Source of the DNA: Eubacteriales bacterium
GTDB taxonomy: Bacteria > Bacillota > Clostridia > Peptostreptococcales > Anaerovoracaceae
Assembly: GCA_028872475.1 (NCBI GenBank)
Contig: JAQYMQ010000002.1
Location: forward strand, 52,306 to 116,305
DNA: 64,000 nt
Direction of reading: 5' to 3'
Part shown: positions 34,957 through 45,140 of the stretch, in pieces
How the letters are laid out: every line of letters starts with the position of its first letter
How positions within the stretch are numbered: position 1 is the first letter of the stretch
Position numbers and translations under genes: made by a program
The notes under the pieces: generated by a model
The model's database searches: none
What the model was told of the DNA's origin: nothing
Seen by the model: only the letters and a program-made list of their open reading frames with translations

Positions 34957-35730
34957 CTATAATGATATAAACGGATTTATATCTATATCTGAAATTATTA
35001 TTTCTATATCTTCTTCTACTGTAACTTCTTTCAGTTGTTTAGCAAAATTTTCAGCAAAAAATTTCTCTGTACCATAATGACCTGCATCAATTATTGCAAA
35101 CCCAAATTCCTTAGCTAAAAGTGCATCGTGATATTTTAAATCACCTGTAATCAATACATCGCACTCATCTTCAATGGCTTTCTTAATCAAACTTGAACCA
35201 GACCCTGTACATATAGCAATTTTATTAATCGCCTTCTCATAATCGCCAACAACATTTAATCTCTGCCCTTCTAAAGCCATTTTATCCTTAAGAAAAGTTA
35301 CAAAGTTAAACAATAACATTTCTTGCTCTAAATAAGCTTCTACGCCTATTTCATCATCAATATAAGTGATATCACTAAGTCCAATCAATTCAGCTAAATA
35401 TCTATTATTGCCCTTATCTACAGTATCAAACGGTATATGCGTTGAATAAACAGAAATATTGTTTTTAACTAATTTCTCAATATATCTGCCTGTAAGAGAC
35501 AGATTATCAACTGAGCGTATCGGGCTAAATATCAATGGATGATGAGTAATTATGAGTTGCGCACCTTTTTTGATAGCTTCATCTATCACAGCATCCGTAA
35601 TCTCAAGACAAACTAAAATTTTATTTATTTCATCATTAACTCTAAGTTGTACACCTGTATTATCCCATTCGACAGCATAATCAAGAGGTGATATCTTCTC
35701 TATCAATTTAATTATTTTATTTAGTTTCAT
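34957..35730 (-). CDS. Nif3-like dinuclear metal-centre protein
   Basis: A 257-residue member of the Nif3/YqfO family. ITHHPLIFSP near 64-73 supplies His ligands, TGSGSSLI near 183, TGDLKYHDAL near 203 and IDAGHYGTEKF near 222. The enzyme activity of the family is not settled; GTP cyclohydrolase-like activity has been proposed. The PII-like insert of Bacillus YqfO is absent. I use ATG 35730, five bases after AAGGTGG, instead of an upstream GTG. It follows trmK by 85 bp in the conserved rpoD-trmK-nif3 order. Confidence 0.92.
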   Translation of the reverse strand: MKLNKIIKLIEKISPLDYAVEWDNTGVQLRVNDEINKILVCLEITDAVIDEAIKKGAQLIITHHPLIFSPIRSVDNLSLTGRYIEKLVKNNISVYSTHIPFDTVDKGNNRYLAELIGLSDITYIDDEIGVEAYLEQEMLLFNFVTFLKDKMALEGQRLNVVGDYEKAINKIAICTGSGSSLIKKAIEDECDVLITGDLKYHDALLAKEFGFAIIDAGHYGTEKFFAENFAKQLKEVTVEEDIEIIISDIDINPFISL

Positions 35731-35815
35731 ATCTACCACCTTCCATATAAATGCATATGCTTAATTGTTGTTTAACACTATCTATCTTTAGCTGCTGTAT
35801 TAAAGCTAAGACTTT

Positions 35816-36520
35816 TTAGATTTTCTTCAATAAATCTTCAAGATACTTTATATTATCCGCAACAACTTGTTTATCTCTATCTGTTAAATTTGTGCTATTT
35901 TGCATAGCTGTCATAATTCGATTTTCCCTATCTAACTTACCTTGAATAAAGTCACCTAGTAATTCATTGTTATAATCAAGTAACCAATACGGAACTTCCC
36001 ATCTGATATCATCAGGAGATGCATCTATAAACATACTTTCCGTATCTTGTCCAGGAATAGCCGTTATAACTTCTGTAATAAATCTGCCTTCTTTTACCAG
36101 CTGTTCGTTTACAATAGCAAACCCTTTTTTGATAAGCCAGTGGCGTAATCTTCCTTGAGCTGTACGAGGTTGCATAATAATCTTTTTAAATGTTCTAGCT
36201 TTTGATAATTCCTTACCTAGAATTTCACTTATTAAGACACCACCCATACCGGCAATAACAATTACATCCACTTCTTCTCTTTTCAATACTCGAATACCAT
36301 AGCCAATCCTAAAATCAAATTTTGTATTCGGCATATACTCTTTGCAATTTCTTTTCGCTTTACCTAAAGAACCCTTACTTACATCTGCAAGGATAACCTT
36401 TGGAGAAATATTCTCCTTCATAAGATACATTGGCAAATAGCCATGATCTGTACCTATATCGGCTACAGTTTGACCTTTCTCTATTTCATTAGCTATTGCT
36501 AAAAGTCTATTGTTCAACAT
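35816..36520 (-). CDS. trmK: tRNA (adenine-22 N1) methyltransferase TrmK
   Basis: A 234-residue Rossmann-fold methyltransferase that makes m1A22 in tRNA. The AdoMet site is VADIGTDHGYLPMYL at about 19-33; VDVIVIAGMGGVLI near 92 and MQPRTAQGRLRHWL near 128 are the family's other motifs. It starts 3 bp after the rpoD stop on the same strand (GGAG site overlapping), part of the dgt-dnaG-rpoD-trmK-nif3 run. Confidence 0.94.
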   Translation of the reverse strand: MLNNRLLAIANEIEKGQTVADIGTDHGYLPMYLMKENISPKVILADVSKGSLGKAKRNCKEYMPNTKFDFRIGYGIRVLKREEVDVIVIAGMGGVLISEILGKELSKARTFKKIIMQPRTAQGRLRHWLIKKGFAIVNEQLVKEGRFITEVITAIPGQDTESMFIDASPDDIRWEVPYWLLDYNNELLGDFIQGKLDRENRIMTAMQNSTNLTDRDKQVVADNIKYLEDLLKKI

Positions 36521-36523
36521 ATT

Positions 36524-37732
36524 TTACTCCAAATAATCTCTTAATTTTCTACTCTTGCTTGGGTGCTTCAACTTTCTGATAGCCTTCGCTTCAATCTGTC
36601 TTATTCTCTCTCTAGTAACGTTAAATTCTTTACCTACTTCCTCTAAAGTCTTAGCTTTACCATTTTCAAGACCAAATCTTAGCTTTAAAACTTCTCTTTC
36701 TCTCCAAGTAAGCGTATCCAAAACTTCCGCCAACTGTTCCTTCAACATAGATAGAGCAGCAGCTTCTGCTGGAGCTGGAGTATCCTCATCTGGAATAAAA
36801 TCTCCAATATGACTATCTTGTTCTTCTCCGATAGGCGTTTCAAGTGAAATTGGTTCTTCTGCAATCTTTAGAATATCCCTAACCTTCTCAGGTGTAATAT
36901 CCATAACTTCAGCAATCTCTTCAGGGGTAGCATCTCGTCCAAGCTCCTGAACTAGCTGTCTTTGAATTCTCATTAATTTATTAATAGTTTCAACCATATG
37001 TACTGGAATTCTGATAGTTCTAGCCTGATCTGCAATAGCTCTTGTGATAGATTGTCTAATCCACCATGTAGCGTATGTAGAGAATTTATAACCCTTTCTC
37101 CACTCAAACTTGTCTACAGCCTTCATAAGACCTAAATTTCCTTCTTGAATTAAATCTAGGAAAGACAGACCTCTATTAGTATATTTCTTAGCAATGCTTA
37201 CAACAAGTCTTAAATTTGCCTGACAAAGCTTATCTTTTGCACATAAGTCACCATTTTCCAGAGCCTGAGCTAAAGTTCTTTCTTCATCTGCTGATAACAA
37301 TGGCACTCGTCCAATTTCTTTTAAATAAATACGAATAGGATCATCTACACCAATGCCTTCTGCTAATACATCTTCACTAGTTATAGCTGCCTTTCGCTGT
37401 CTTTTTTTGATTCTCTGTTCAATGTCATCATCATCTTCTAGATGCTTATCGTCATCATCTATTTCAAAATCTTCGATATCCTCTAAATCATCCTCATTCT
37501 CGATTTCATCAAGTTCAAAGTCTTCTGGAAAATCTTCATCTGCAAAATCAATTTCATTATATTGCAAACAGTCGTACATTTTTTCAATGTCATCTTTGTC
37601 AAACTCATATTTGTCAGCCAACTTGCCGATATCTGCATAAGTAATTTCTTGTCCTGTTGCCTTAATCTCTTTCAAAAGCTCTTCAACAACCCCATTAACA
37701 TCTACTTTTTTTATTGAGTCTTTATCGCTCAT
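36524..37732 (-). CDS. rpoD: Primary sigma factor
   Basis: A 402-residue housekeeping sigma factor. The conserved core includes [18 protein letters not shown] (region 1.2), region 2 with [20 protein letters not shown] (-10 recognition) and region 4 with [18 protein letters not shown] (-35 recognition). Between region 1.1 and 1.2 (about residues 40-100) there is a very acidic stretch ([30 protein letters not shown]), a variable segment seen in other Firmicutes sigma-A. It starts 4 bp after dnaG. Confidence 0.97.
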   Translation of the reverse strand: MSDKDSIKKVDVNGVVEELLKEIKATGQEITYADIGKLADKYEFDKDDIEKMYDCLQYNEIDFADEDFPEDFELDEIENEDDLEDIEDFEIDDDDKHLEDDDDIEQRIKKRQRKAAITSEDVLAEGIGVDDPIRIYLKEIGRVPLLSADEERTLAQALENGDLCAKDKLCQANLRLVVSIAKKYTNRGLSFLDLIQEGNLGLMKAVDKFEWRKGYKFSTYATWWIRQSITRAIADQARTIRIPVHMVETINKLMRIQRQLVQELGRDATPEEIAEVMDITPEKVRDILKIAEEPISLETPIGEEQDSHIGDFIPDEDTPAPAEAAALSMLKEQLAEVLDTLTWREREVLKLRFGLENGKAKTLEEVGKEFNVTRERIRQIEAKAIRKLKHPSKSRKLRDYLE

Positions 37733-37735
37733 GTA

Positions 37736-39481
37736 TCAAACTCTCCTTTCACTGGATAAAATAGATTCCATTTCCTTAGTTAGCTTCCTTACCTCTTCGG
37801 TCAGACCCTCTTCTTCAGCTATAGATAGCCTATAGCTTATCATTTCTAATTCTTCTTTTTGCCTCTTCTTGAGATAATCATTTATACAATCAGCATATAT
37901 ATCTTCTAATCTTCCTTCAATTATCGTCTTTTCCACTATTTCATTCACAAGCTCAGAGCTATCCCTATCAAGATTATTGATAAGTTCAGCCACATTGACC
38001 TCTTCACCATTGACGTAATTTTTTTTAATTGAATTATATATATCCTGACCTTTCACACTAGTAAAAATCTTTTCAAATTCATTGATTTTTCCTACGTAAC
38101 TTGAATCTGTTAAAAATATCTTAATTAATAGTTTTTCAACTAACGTAATATTGTCTGTCGTCGCCGTCGCATCAGTATTTCTCAAATCCACTCTTCGGGA
38201 TCTAACTTTTTCGTCAAAACCCATTTCCATCTTAAGCGCTGATGCTGAAACGCCATATTCTGTTGCAACCCTCTCAATATATATATCCCTTTCAAGCGGT
38301 CTTAAAACACTCAAGAAAGTAGATACATCTTCAAGAAATGCTACTTTATTAGATACATCAGATAAATCATACTTATCTGCTATATTATCTATCGCAAATA
38401 CAGGATAATCTTTTGCTGATTCTACAAGTTTGTCATATGCAGCTTTGCCACGTAATTTAATAAATTCATCAGGATCCTTACCATCTGTTACAGTAAGTAT
38501 CTTTGCTTTCAAAGCTTCCTTATATAAAATTTCACTACCTCTTAAAGCAGCATTAATGCCTGCTTGATCATTATCGTATGACAACACTACATTTTTAGAA
38601 AATCTCTTAATCAACTTAACTTGATTTTCCGTCAGCGCAGTACCTAGTGATGCAACCACATTCTTTACACCAGCCTGATACAAAGAAATGACATCCATAT
38701 AACCCTCAACCAAGATTGCACGATTGTTGCTTGTAATTTCAGATTTAGCAATATCTATCGCATAAAGATTGTTCTTTTTTTGAAAAATCGGCGTCTCCGG
38801 TGAGTTTAAATACTTAGGCATCTGCTCTTTTTCTAACGCTCTTCCGCCAAAAGCAATTACCTTCCCTGCCGGATTTTTTATTGGAAAAATAACTCTATTT
38901 CTAAATTTGTCATAATATTTACCCTTTGCGGATTTCGAAACAAGCCCCAAATCAAGCATCATCTGTTCTTCAAAACCCTTAGATTTCAAAAAGTCATACA
39001 AGCTGGACCATTCATTATCTGCGTAACCAACACCAAAATTATAAAGAGTATCGTCTGAAATATTTCTAGATTTAATATATCTCATTCCCTGGTTGTCATT
39101 CTTTCGTAATGCCTTAAAGAAGAAAATCGCAGCCTGTCTATTTATTTCAAAGTACTGCTCACGCTTTCTATTGTCGATACTATCTTCTGTCATTTCGATT
39201 CCATAAATATCAGCTAACTTCTGTAACGCTTCCACAAAGGTCAAATGATAATATTCCTCGACAAATTTTATTACATCACCTGTCTGTCCACATCCAAAGC
39301 AAGTAAAAATCTGTTTATCTTCAGAAACCATAAAAGAAGGTGTTTTTTCATTATGAAATGGACACAGCCCTTTATAATTAGCACCTGCTCTTTTCAAGTC
39401 TACAACATTTGATATTATGTCAACAATATTGCTCCTTGCCTTAATTTCATCTTTTATGTGTTCTCGTTGATAATAAACCAT
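37736..39481 (-). CDS. dnaG: DNA primase
   Basis: A 581-residue primase that makes RNA primers at the replication fork. The N-terminal zinc finger is CPFHNEKTPSF followed by CFGCGQTGDVIKF (about 40-70), then RNMRYIKSRNI, and the TOPRIM core with VEGYMDVISLYQAG near 254 and SYDNDQAG near 297. The C-terminal DnaB-binding region is poorly conserved, as usual. The preceding gene dgt ends one base before its ATG. Confidence 0.96.
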   Translation of the reverse strand: MVYYQREHIKDEIKARSNIVDIISNVVDLKRAGANYKGLCPFHNEKTPSFMVSEDKQIFTCFGCGQTGDVIKFVEEYYHLTFVEALQKLADIYGIEMTEDSIDNRKREQYFEINRQAAIFFFKALRKNDNQGMRYIKSRNISDDTLYNFGVGYADNEWSSLYDFLKSKGFEEQMMLDLGLVSKSAKGKYYDKFRNRVIFPIKNPAGKVIAFGGRALEKEQMPKYLNSPETPIFQKKNNLYAIDIAKSEITSNNRAILVEGYMDVISLYQAGVKNVVASLGTALTENQVKLIKRFSKNVVLSYDNDQAGINAALRGSEILYKEALKAKILTVTDGKDPDEFIKLRGKAAYDKLVESAKDYPVFAIDNIADKYDLSDVSNKVAFLEDVSTFLSVLRPLERDIYIERVATEYGVSASALKMEMGFDEKVRSRRVDLRNTDATATTDNITLVEKLLIKIFLTDSSYVGKINEFEKIFTSVKGQDIYNSIKKNYVNGEEVNVAELINNLDRDSSELVNEIVEKTIIEGRLEDIYADCINDYLKKRQKEELEMISYRLSIAEEEGLTEEVRKLTKEMESILSSERRV

Positions 39482-40498
39482 TTATCCTATCTTCCACTCA
39501 TTTAAGCCATAAAGTTCATTGTATTTATAGAAAGCATATCTATCTGTCATACCGGCAATATAATCTTTAACAACTTCTTCCAATTCATAATCTTTAGTAA
39601 GTAGTTTCATATCTTCTGGTAAATTATTAGGCTTTGCCATATAATATTCGAACAACGATGTAATAATATTCTCCACCTTATTTGCGTGAGATTCCTTAAC
39701 AACTTTATCACTGGTATATACATTTTTAAATAAAAACGATCTAAGACCATTCATGAGCTCAACTGCTTGTCTACTCTGCTCAATATGATCCTTTTCCCAG
39801 CTATTAGCAATCATATCTTGTACTAGAAAATTAATTCTCTCACTTTTTGTATTTCCTAAAACTTCTCTATATTCACTTGGAATATCGTCAGCCTTAAGTA
39901 AGCCACTCCTTATAGCATCATCTATATCATGATTTATATAGGCTATTCTATCACTTGTTTTAACAATTTGTCCTTCAAGCGTAACCGGCATAACTGAACC
40001 TGTATGATTAGTTATACCGTCTCTAACTTCAAATGTTAAGTTCATGCCTCTTCGACCATTATACGATTCCAGTACATCAACTACTCTAAGACTCTGAATA
40101 TTATGTTTAAATCCTTTTTTTACAAGTCTATTTAATACCTGTTCACCATTATGACCAAAGGGTGTATGACCTAAGTCATGTCCACAAGCAATAGCTTCTG
40201 TCAAATCTTCATTTAAATTCAACGCTCTAGCTATAGTTCTGGCTATCTGCGAAACTTCTATTGTATGTGTCAATCTAGTCCTATAATGATCACCCTCAGG
40301 AGAAATAAAAACCTGAGTCTTGTGCATCAGCCTGCGAAATGCTTTACTATGCACAATCCTATCTCGATCCCGTTGAAATGCTGTCCTTAAATCACAAGGA
40401 TTTTCTTCAATATTCCTACCCCTAGTATCACTTGATTTACAAGCATAACGTGATAATATCTTATTTTCTCTCTCTTCTTGTAAAATTCTATTTATCAT
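39482..40498 (-). CDS. dgt: Deoxyguanosinetriphosphate triphosphohydrolase-like protein
   Basis: A 338-residue HD-domain nucleotide hydrolase that removes triphosphate from dGTP or related dNTPs. HSKAFRRLMHKTQVF near 50, TRLTHTIEVSQIARTIARAL near 73 (first His), and CGHDLGHTPFGHNGE near 109 (HD pair) match the family; the final Asp is in IAYINHDIDDAI. The short 330-residue type is typical of Firmicutes. Its ATG overlaps the dut stop (TAATG), and dnaG follows directly. Confidence 0.93.
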   Translation of the reverse strand: MINRILQEERENKILSRYACKSSDTRGRNIEENPCDLRTAFQRDRDRIVHSKAFRRLMHKTQVFISPEGDHYRTRLTHTIEVSQIARTIARALNLNEDLTEAIACGHDLGHTPFGHNGEQVLNRLVKKGFKHNIQSLRVVDVLESYNGRRGMNLTFEVRDGITNHTGSVMPVTLEGQIVKTSDRIAYINHDIDDAIRSGLLKADDIPSEYREVLGNTKSERINFLVQDMIANSWEKDHIEQSRQAVELMNGLRSFLFKNVYTSDKVVKESHANKVENIITSLFEYYMAKPNNLPEDMKLLTKDYELEEVVKDYIAGMTDRYAFYKYNELYGLNEWKIG

Positions 40499-40938
40499 TA
40501 CTTCCCTGTATGACCAAATCCACCTTGACCGCGCTTTGTGTCGCTCAATTCATCTAATTTCTCAACTAACTGCCATTCAACTTGCTCATATCTAGCTATT
40601 ATCATCTGAGCAATTCTCTCTCCGTTATTAATAACGAAATCTTCTTCTCCTAAATTAATTAGTGGAACTTTAATCTCACCACGATAATCACTGTCAACTG
40701 TCCCCACTGCATTAATAAGCGTTATACCATGTTTTAACGCAAGACCTGATCTAGCTCTTACCTGAGCCTCGTATCCATGTGGAATTTCAATAAAAAGTCC
40801 TGTTGGAATAAGCTTTATCTTACCTACTTCTAATGTTATTGGCTCATCTATACAGGCTCTTAAATCCATTCCTGCTGCTCCACTTGTTTCATATTTAGGC
40901 ATATCACCACTTTTTGAAACTAACTTTGCCTCTACCAT
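40498..40938 (-). CDS. dut: dUTP diphosphatase
   Basis: A 146-residue trimeric dUTPase that keeps uracil out of DNA and supplies dUMP. Family motifs in order: [40 protein letters not shown] and the C-terminal GGFGHTGK flap. A longer frame starts with TTG at 40977 and would overlap the protease gene by 22 bases; the ATG at 40938 follows a perfect GGAGG at five bases and gives a standard-length protein, so I choose it. Confidence 0.95.
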   Translation of the reverse strand: MVEAKLVSKSGDMPKYETSGAAGMDLRACIDEPITLEVGKIKLIPTGLFIEIPHGYEAQVRARSGLALKHGITLINAVGTVDSDYRGEIKVPLINLGEEDFVINNGERIAQMIIARYEQVEWQLVEKLDELSDTKRGQGGFGHTGK

Positions 40939-40955
40939 CGAATCCTCCATAATCT

Positions 40956-42200
40956 CTACTTCAATAACTTCTTCCAATTTATCTTTCTAGTGCTAACACA
41001 AGCTGCTGAATAATCCTTTATATTCGCCAATTCCCTAGCCACTTCCTTAACATCTTCTAAAGAAACTTTATCAATGGCATTCAACACGTCTTCTTCTGTC
41101 TTAACTTTATTAAGAAGGGTCATATTTCTACCTAGCGAATACATTCTAGCAGCAACACTTTCACGACCAAAAATAAAACTGGACTTAAGCTGAGTTTTTG
41201 CCTTGTTCACATCATCTTGGGTTAAACTGTCTTCGAATTTCCTTAGCTCTGCACAAATCGCTAACACTGCTTTTTCAATACTTTCGTGTGCTACGCCAGC
41301 ATAAATATATACACCACCTACAAACGACCCTGATGAAATCAAACTATAAACAGAATATGCCAGACCTTGCTGTTCTCTTACTGACTGAAACAATCTTGAA
41401 CTCATGCTGCCACCCAAAATACTGTTTGCAACAGCATACGCATAATACCTGTCATCATCAAGACTTATTGCAGGCTTACCCAAAAAGAAATGAGATTGTT
41501 CTATGTCTTTAATCTTTGAACTATAGCTCGGCTTATATTCACCTACTCTTAAATCATCTGTCTCAACAGAATCTTTTAAAGAGTCCATTTTACCCTCTAA
41601 ATATTCTATAATCTCATCTTCGTCAAACTTTCCGGCAATAGCAATAAGAATATTATCTTTAGTATATCTATCACGAACATAATTCTTCATAACTTCTTGC
41701 GTAATATTTCTCAACGAAGTATTTGTCCCAATAATTGACTTACCATACGAATTAGCAGAATGTACCAATTTAAAAATTGTGTCTTGAACGTCTTCATCAG
41801 GAACATCTTTTGTCATCTTTATTTCTTCCATAATGACTTTACGCTCTCTTGTCATCTCTTTTTTATCAAATCTGCTGTTTACCAGCATATCTATCAATAT
41901 CTCAGTTGATGGAATAAGATTTTCAGAAAGAGTCTTCAAATGATAACAAGTTGTTTCTCTACTTGTAAAAGCATTTAGATTACAACCCAGATTGTCCGCA
42001 TCTCTAGCTATATCGTGTGCACTTCTATTTTCTGTACCCTTAAAAAGCATATGCTCTACAAAATGTGAAATACCTGCATATTTACTGTCTTCATTTACAG
42101 AACCTGTCTTAACCCAAAATCCTATAGCAACGGAACTAACGTAATCCGTCTTATCTAATATCACCTTTATCCCTGAGGATAATTCTCTAATCTTTATCAT
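40956..42200 (-). CDS. M16-family zinc peptidase
   Basis: A 414-residue protein of the insulinase/processing peptidase family. [11 protein letters not shown] at 47-57 is the inverted HxxEH zinc site and the distal Glu is in [13 protein letters not shown]. The C-terminal half keeps the [18 protein letters not shown] motif near 264 that shapes the substrate chamber. Bacterial single-gene members of this size (YmxG/MlpA type) are active as homodimers. AAGGAGG precedes the ATG. It is 10 bp downstream of the YkvI-MBL fusion and ends 18 bases before dut. Confidence 0.93.
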   Translation of the reverse strand: MIKIRELSSGIKVILDKTDYVSSVAIGFWVKTGSVNEDSKYAGISHFVEHMLFKGTENRSAHDIARDADNLGCNLNAFTSRETTCYHLKTLSENLIPSTEILIDMLVNSRFDKKEMTRERKVIMEEIKMTKDVPDEDVQDTIFKLVHSANSYGKSIIGTNTSLRNITQEVMKNYVRDRYTKDNILIAIAGKFDEDEIIEYLEGKMDSLKDSVETDDLRVGEYKPSYSSKIKDIEQSHFFLGKPAISLDDDRYYAYAVANSILGGSMSSRLFQSVREQQGLAYSVYSLISSGSFVGGVYIYAGVAHESIEKAVLAICAELRKFEDSLTQDDVNKAKTQLKSSFIFGRESVAARMYSLGRNMTLLNKVKTEEDVLNAIDKVSLEDVKEVARELANIKDYSAACVSTRKINWKKLLK

Positions 42201-42209
42201 ACAACCTCC

Positions 42210-44177
42210 TTAATTTTTCTGCTCTTTTTCAGGATTATATAGCCTGATTGTATGTCTCATATTTATTTCAAAGGCATCTAATGGTTGCTCAACCGCACGG
42301 CCTGCATACCAGTATTTAACCTTCATTCTTTCAAATATATCGTCTTCGCTAAAGCCCATATTCCACATAGAAACGATTTCTTGTCTTTCATCATCAAGAA
42401 TTTTTCTCATAAGCTTCCAAAATTGCTTGTTATATGAGTGAGGAATAATTCCATAATGCGAAACAATAATTCTTTCAGGGTTAAAAGACTCACACTTATC
42501 AAATGATTTAACTGCTTCTTCATAACTGTGTAAAATCGTAGGATGCGCCAATCCTTTTCTTTCCACAACACCAGCAGATTCAGATAGCAACATTATACTC
42601 ATCGGCCAAACAATAAACGAAAGACTGCACTTAGTATGCCCTGGAGTTTCAATTATCTCAATCTGTTTACCACCAAGATCGATAATGTCACCATCGCCAA
42701 CAACTTTATCTATATACATTCCTGCTGTACTAATGTTTTCATCTTTTTTCTTATAATAAATCTGTGATGCAACTTCACTCAAATGTTTGATTAATTTATG
42801 TGCACCAGGACGCTCTAAAACATCGTGGGAATGTTGAGACCCTACACTTATAATTTTAGGCCAAGCTTCTCTTAATGCCGTCATTGCACCTATATGGTCG
42901 TAATGGCTATGACTTAAAAGAACATAATCAAGCTTTCTATCACCAAGTACTGACTTTATCTTTTTTACAAGCGAATCTCGGCAATATGCCATACTACAAT
43001 CTACCAATGCTGTCTTTTTTTCTCCAATGAAAAGTAATGCTGATGAACCATGACCCGTAGTAACATTAATAACTTCTTCAGGAAACTTATATCTATCTTT
43101 TTCTTGAGTTGTACAAACATTCATTACAACACTTTTAACAAAATTAATAATTACAAGAGTTATAATCACATATCCCAAAACACCTGTAATTGGTAAAACA
43201 TACTTAATAAAGTTTTTAAAACCCATCAAACTGAACGCAAAACCAATACTTCCTGCAATAATTAAGCTTGTTCTCTTTGATTTATTAGTAGGAAATATCG
43301 TAGCAAAACCATAAAACATACCTGATGAACAAGAATATATAGCGATACACATTACAGCGCACGCGAATACAAACAATACTCTCGAAAGCTCATTGGCATA
43401 GTGAATTAACGGAATATCCAAATTCATAGAAGTGATAGGATCTGTCAACAACATAAAAAACAGTAATACAGCCAAAGTAGTCCACAATATACCACCAATA
43501 ACAACACCTGTAACTGCATCTTTAGTAGACCTAGCTCTATAAGCAGCTGTACTTATTATTGAGACAATTACAATTGTATTATATGAGAAAAATAATAAAA
43601 CTGACTTCGTCAAACTGTCGGATAATGGATGTGTAGACTTCTCTATAACTGGCACATCCATTGCAATACCATTTTTAAAAATAGTAAGCAAAGTTATAAC
43701 TATTAGTAAAGCAATCAAAAATGGTGAAATCTTACTAAAAATGCCACTCATCTTTTCAAATCCATGCAAAACTGTAACTACTGTAAGCAATACAACCACT
43801 GCATTACCTATAAATATAGGCAATCCGTATATTTGATGAATCAACGCACCGCCAGCTGAACTCATATTTATTAATCCAGTAAATAAAACTGCCGCCATAA
43901 CATACTTCATAATCTTATGGCTATTTTTATTATCAATTGGAATTACAACTTCACCCATATTCTCTGTACGACTATATCGTGCAATAAGTGCAACAAAAAT
44001 AGCAAGCACCATCATGCTCATACCTGCCATTATTATTCCAAAAAATGCTTTCGAGCCATACGAAGCAAGATATTGCCAGATCTCTCTTCCTGAAGCAAAG
44101 CCCGCTCCAACCATTGTCGCTATATAAGTTATGGCAATTTGCCAAAATTTAAATCCTGTGTATTTCTTGTGTTGCAA
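42210..44177 (-). CDS. Fusion of YkvI-type membrane protein with a metallo-beta-lactamase domain
   Basis: A 655-residue protein combining two families. Residues 1-345 have about ten membrane segments and the YkvI start (IATYVGAGFASGREIWQYLA-like, GFASGREIWQYLASYGSKAFFG); YkvI belongs to the APC/LeuT-like group. From about residue 370 there is a metallo-beta-lactamase fold: TTGHGSSALLFIGEKKTALVD, then LLSHSHYDHIGAMTAL (HxHxDH), PGHTKCSLSF (His) and a late VSHYGI (His). The expected Asp before the last His is replaced in SESAGV. Neither half lacks its core, no frameshift separates them. The start is TTG with GAGG six bases upstream. No characterised fusion of this kind is known to me. Confidence 0.85.
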   Translation of the reverse strand: MQHKKYTGFKFWQIAITYIATMVGAGFASGREIWQYLASYGSKAFFGIIMAGMSMMVLAIFVALIARYSRTENMGEVVIPIDNKNSHKIMKYVMAAVLFTGLINMSSAGGALIHQIYGLPIFIGNAVVVLLTVVTVLHGFEKMSGIFSKISPFLIALLIVITLLTIFKNGIAMDVPVIEKSTHPLSDSLTKSVLLFFSYNTIVIVSIISTAAYRARSTKDAVTGVVIGGILWTTLAVLLFFMLLTDPITSMNLDIPLIHYANELSRVLFVFACAVMCIAIYSCSSGMFYGFATIFPTNKSKRTSLIIAGSIGFAFSLMGFKNFIKYVLPITGVLGYVIITLVIINFVKSVVMNVCTTQEKDRYKFPEEVINVTTGHGSSALLFIGEKKTALVDCSMAYCRDSLVKKIKSVLGDRKLDYVLLSHSHYDHIGAMTALREAWPKIISVGSQHSHDVLERPGAHKLIKHLSEVASQIYYKKKDENISTAGMYIDKVVGDGDIIDLGGKQIEIIETPGHTKCSLSFIVWPMSIMLLSESAGVVERKGLAHPTILHSYEEAVKSFDKCESFNPERIIVSHYGIIPHSYNKQFWKLMRKILDDERQEIVSMWNMGFSEDDIFERMKVKYWYAGRAVEQPLDAFEINMRHTIRLYNPEKEQKN

Positions 44178-44186
44178 AATAAGCCT

Positions 44187-44996
44187 CTATTCAACTTCCA
44201 TACTCTTAAATTCTTTTCTAACATCTGAATCTTCAAGTATAATATCAATCATGTTTACAAAATTTTCTGATAAGTCACTCGCATAAAAAATATCTTCATA
44301 TTCTTTCTTATCTGCAAGCATATTTCTCTTTTTTAATCTACGTTTTATATCAAAAACTACTTCCTCAGAAGGGTTTACAATATTCAAGTTTGGATATTTT
44401 CTCATTATCATAGATTTAAGTAATGGATAATGTGTACAGCCCAATACCAACGTATTAATTCTGTTTTCCAGAATAAAATCATCCATATAATACTCTATCG
44501 TCAAATCCATAATGTCGTTATGAATAATACCCTCTTCAATAAGTGGCACAAATGCCGGACAAGCTTTTTCAAACACCTCAATCCTTGAATTTTGTTCTTG
44601 AATCATATTCTTGTATGTATTAGAACTGATAGTAACCTTTGTCCCAATAACGCCTATCTTATCGTGCATGCCACAATTCTTTACGATATAACTTGCTGCT
44701 GGAGAAATAATACCAACTATTTCTACTTCTGGAAATCTTTCCCTTAAAAGATCTAAACAAGTAGCACTTACTGTATTACAGGCGATAACAATCATTTTCA
44801 CATTGTTTTCAACTAAAAATTTTGATATCTGCAGAGCAAAATTCTGAATTGTTGACACAGCCTTCGAGCCATATGGGGTTCTCGCTGTATCACCAAAATA
44901 TATAATGCTTTCATTTGGCAGCATATTTTTTAGTGGCGGTATAGTCGTCAGACCACCTAAACCTGAGTCAAAAAAACCTATCGGTCTATTGTCCAT
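44187..44996 (-). CDS. murI: Glutamate racemase
   Basis: A 269-residue enzyme making D-glutamate for peptidoglycan. GFFDSGLGGLTTI at 7-19, YFGDTARTPYGSK, VIACNTVSATCLD with the first catalytic Cys, and LVLGCTHYPLL with the second. Length is standard. It is divergent from pepF, with a palindrome at 45027-45045 between them. The YkvI-MBL gene begins 10 bp after its stop. Confidence 0.95.
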   Translation of the reverse strand: MDNRPIGFFDSGLGGLTTIPPLKNMLPNESIIYFGDTARTPYGSKAVSTIQNFALQISKFLVENNVKMIVIACNTVSATCLDLLRERFPEVEIVGIISPAASYIVKNCGMHDKIGVIGTKVTISSNTYKNMIQEQNSRIEVFEKACPAFVPLIEEGIIHNDIMDLTIEYYMDDFILENRINTLVLGCTHYPLLKSMIMRKYPNLNIVNPSEEVVFDIKRRLKKRNMLADKKEYEDIFYASDLSENFVNMIDIILEDSDVRKEFKSMEVE

Positions 44997-45026
44997 ATTT
45001 ACCTCTCTATATAATAAAAAAGTAGT

Positions 45027-45045
45027 TTATGTTATACTAACATAA
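45027..45045. promoter_or_regulatory. Perfect palindrome in the murI-pepF divergent promoter region
   Basis: TTATGTTA-TAC-TAACATAA, two 8-bp arms around three bases. A TATACT sequence (possible -10) overlaps its centre, which suggests an operator. The regulator is unknown. Confidence 0.4.
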
Positions 45046-45140
45046 GTGTAAATTTGTTCTTTTATTTTTCAAAAAATAAAACACCATATCACTTTATTTT
45101 ACAATAAAAACACTAATAAGTAAACATTAGGAGAATAACA

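Noticed and set aside
40938..40977. Longer Dut start (TTG at 40977)
   Set aside because: It would overlap the protease gene, while the ATG at 40938 has a perfect GGAGG site and gives the usual length.
43000..43150. Frameshift or assembly join between the YkvI and MBL halves
   Set aside because: The frame is continuous, the linker has normal codon use and both halves keep their core motifs, so a real fusion is more likely.
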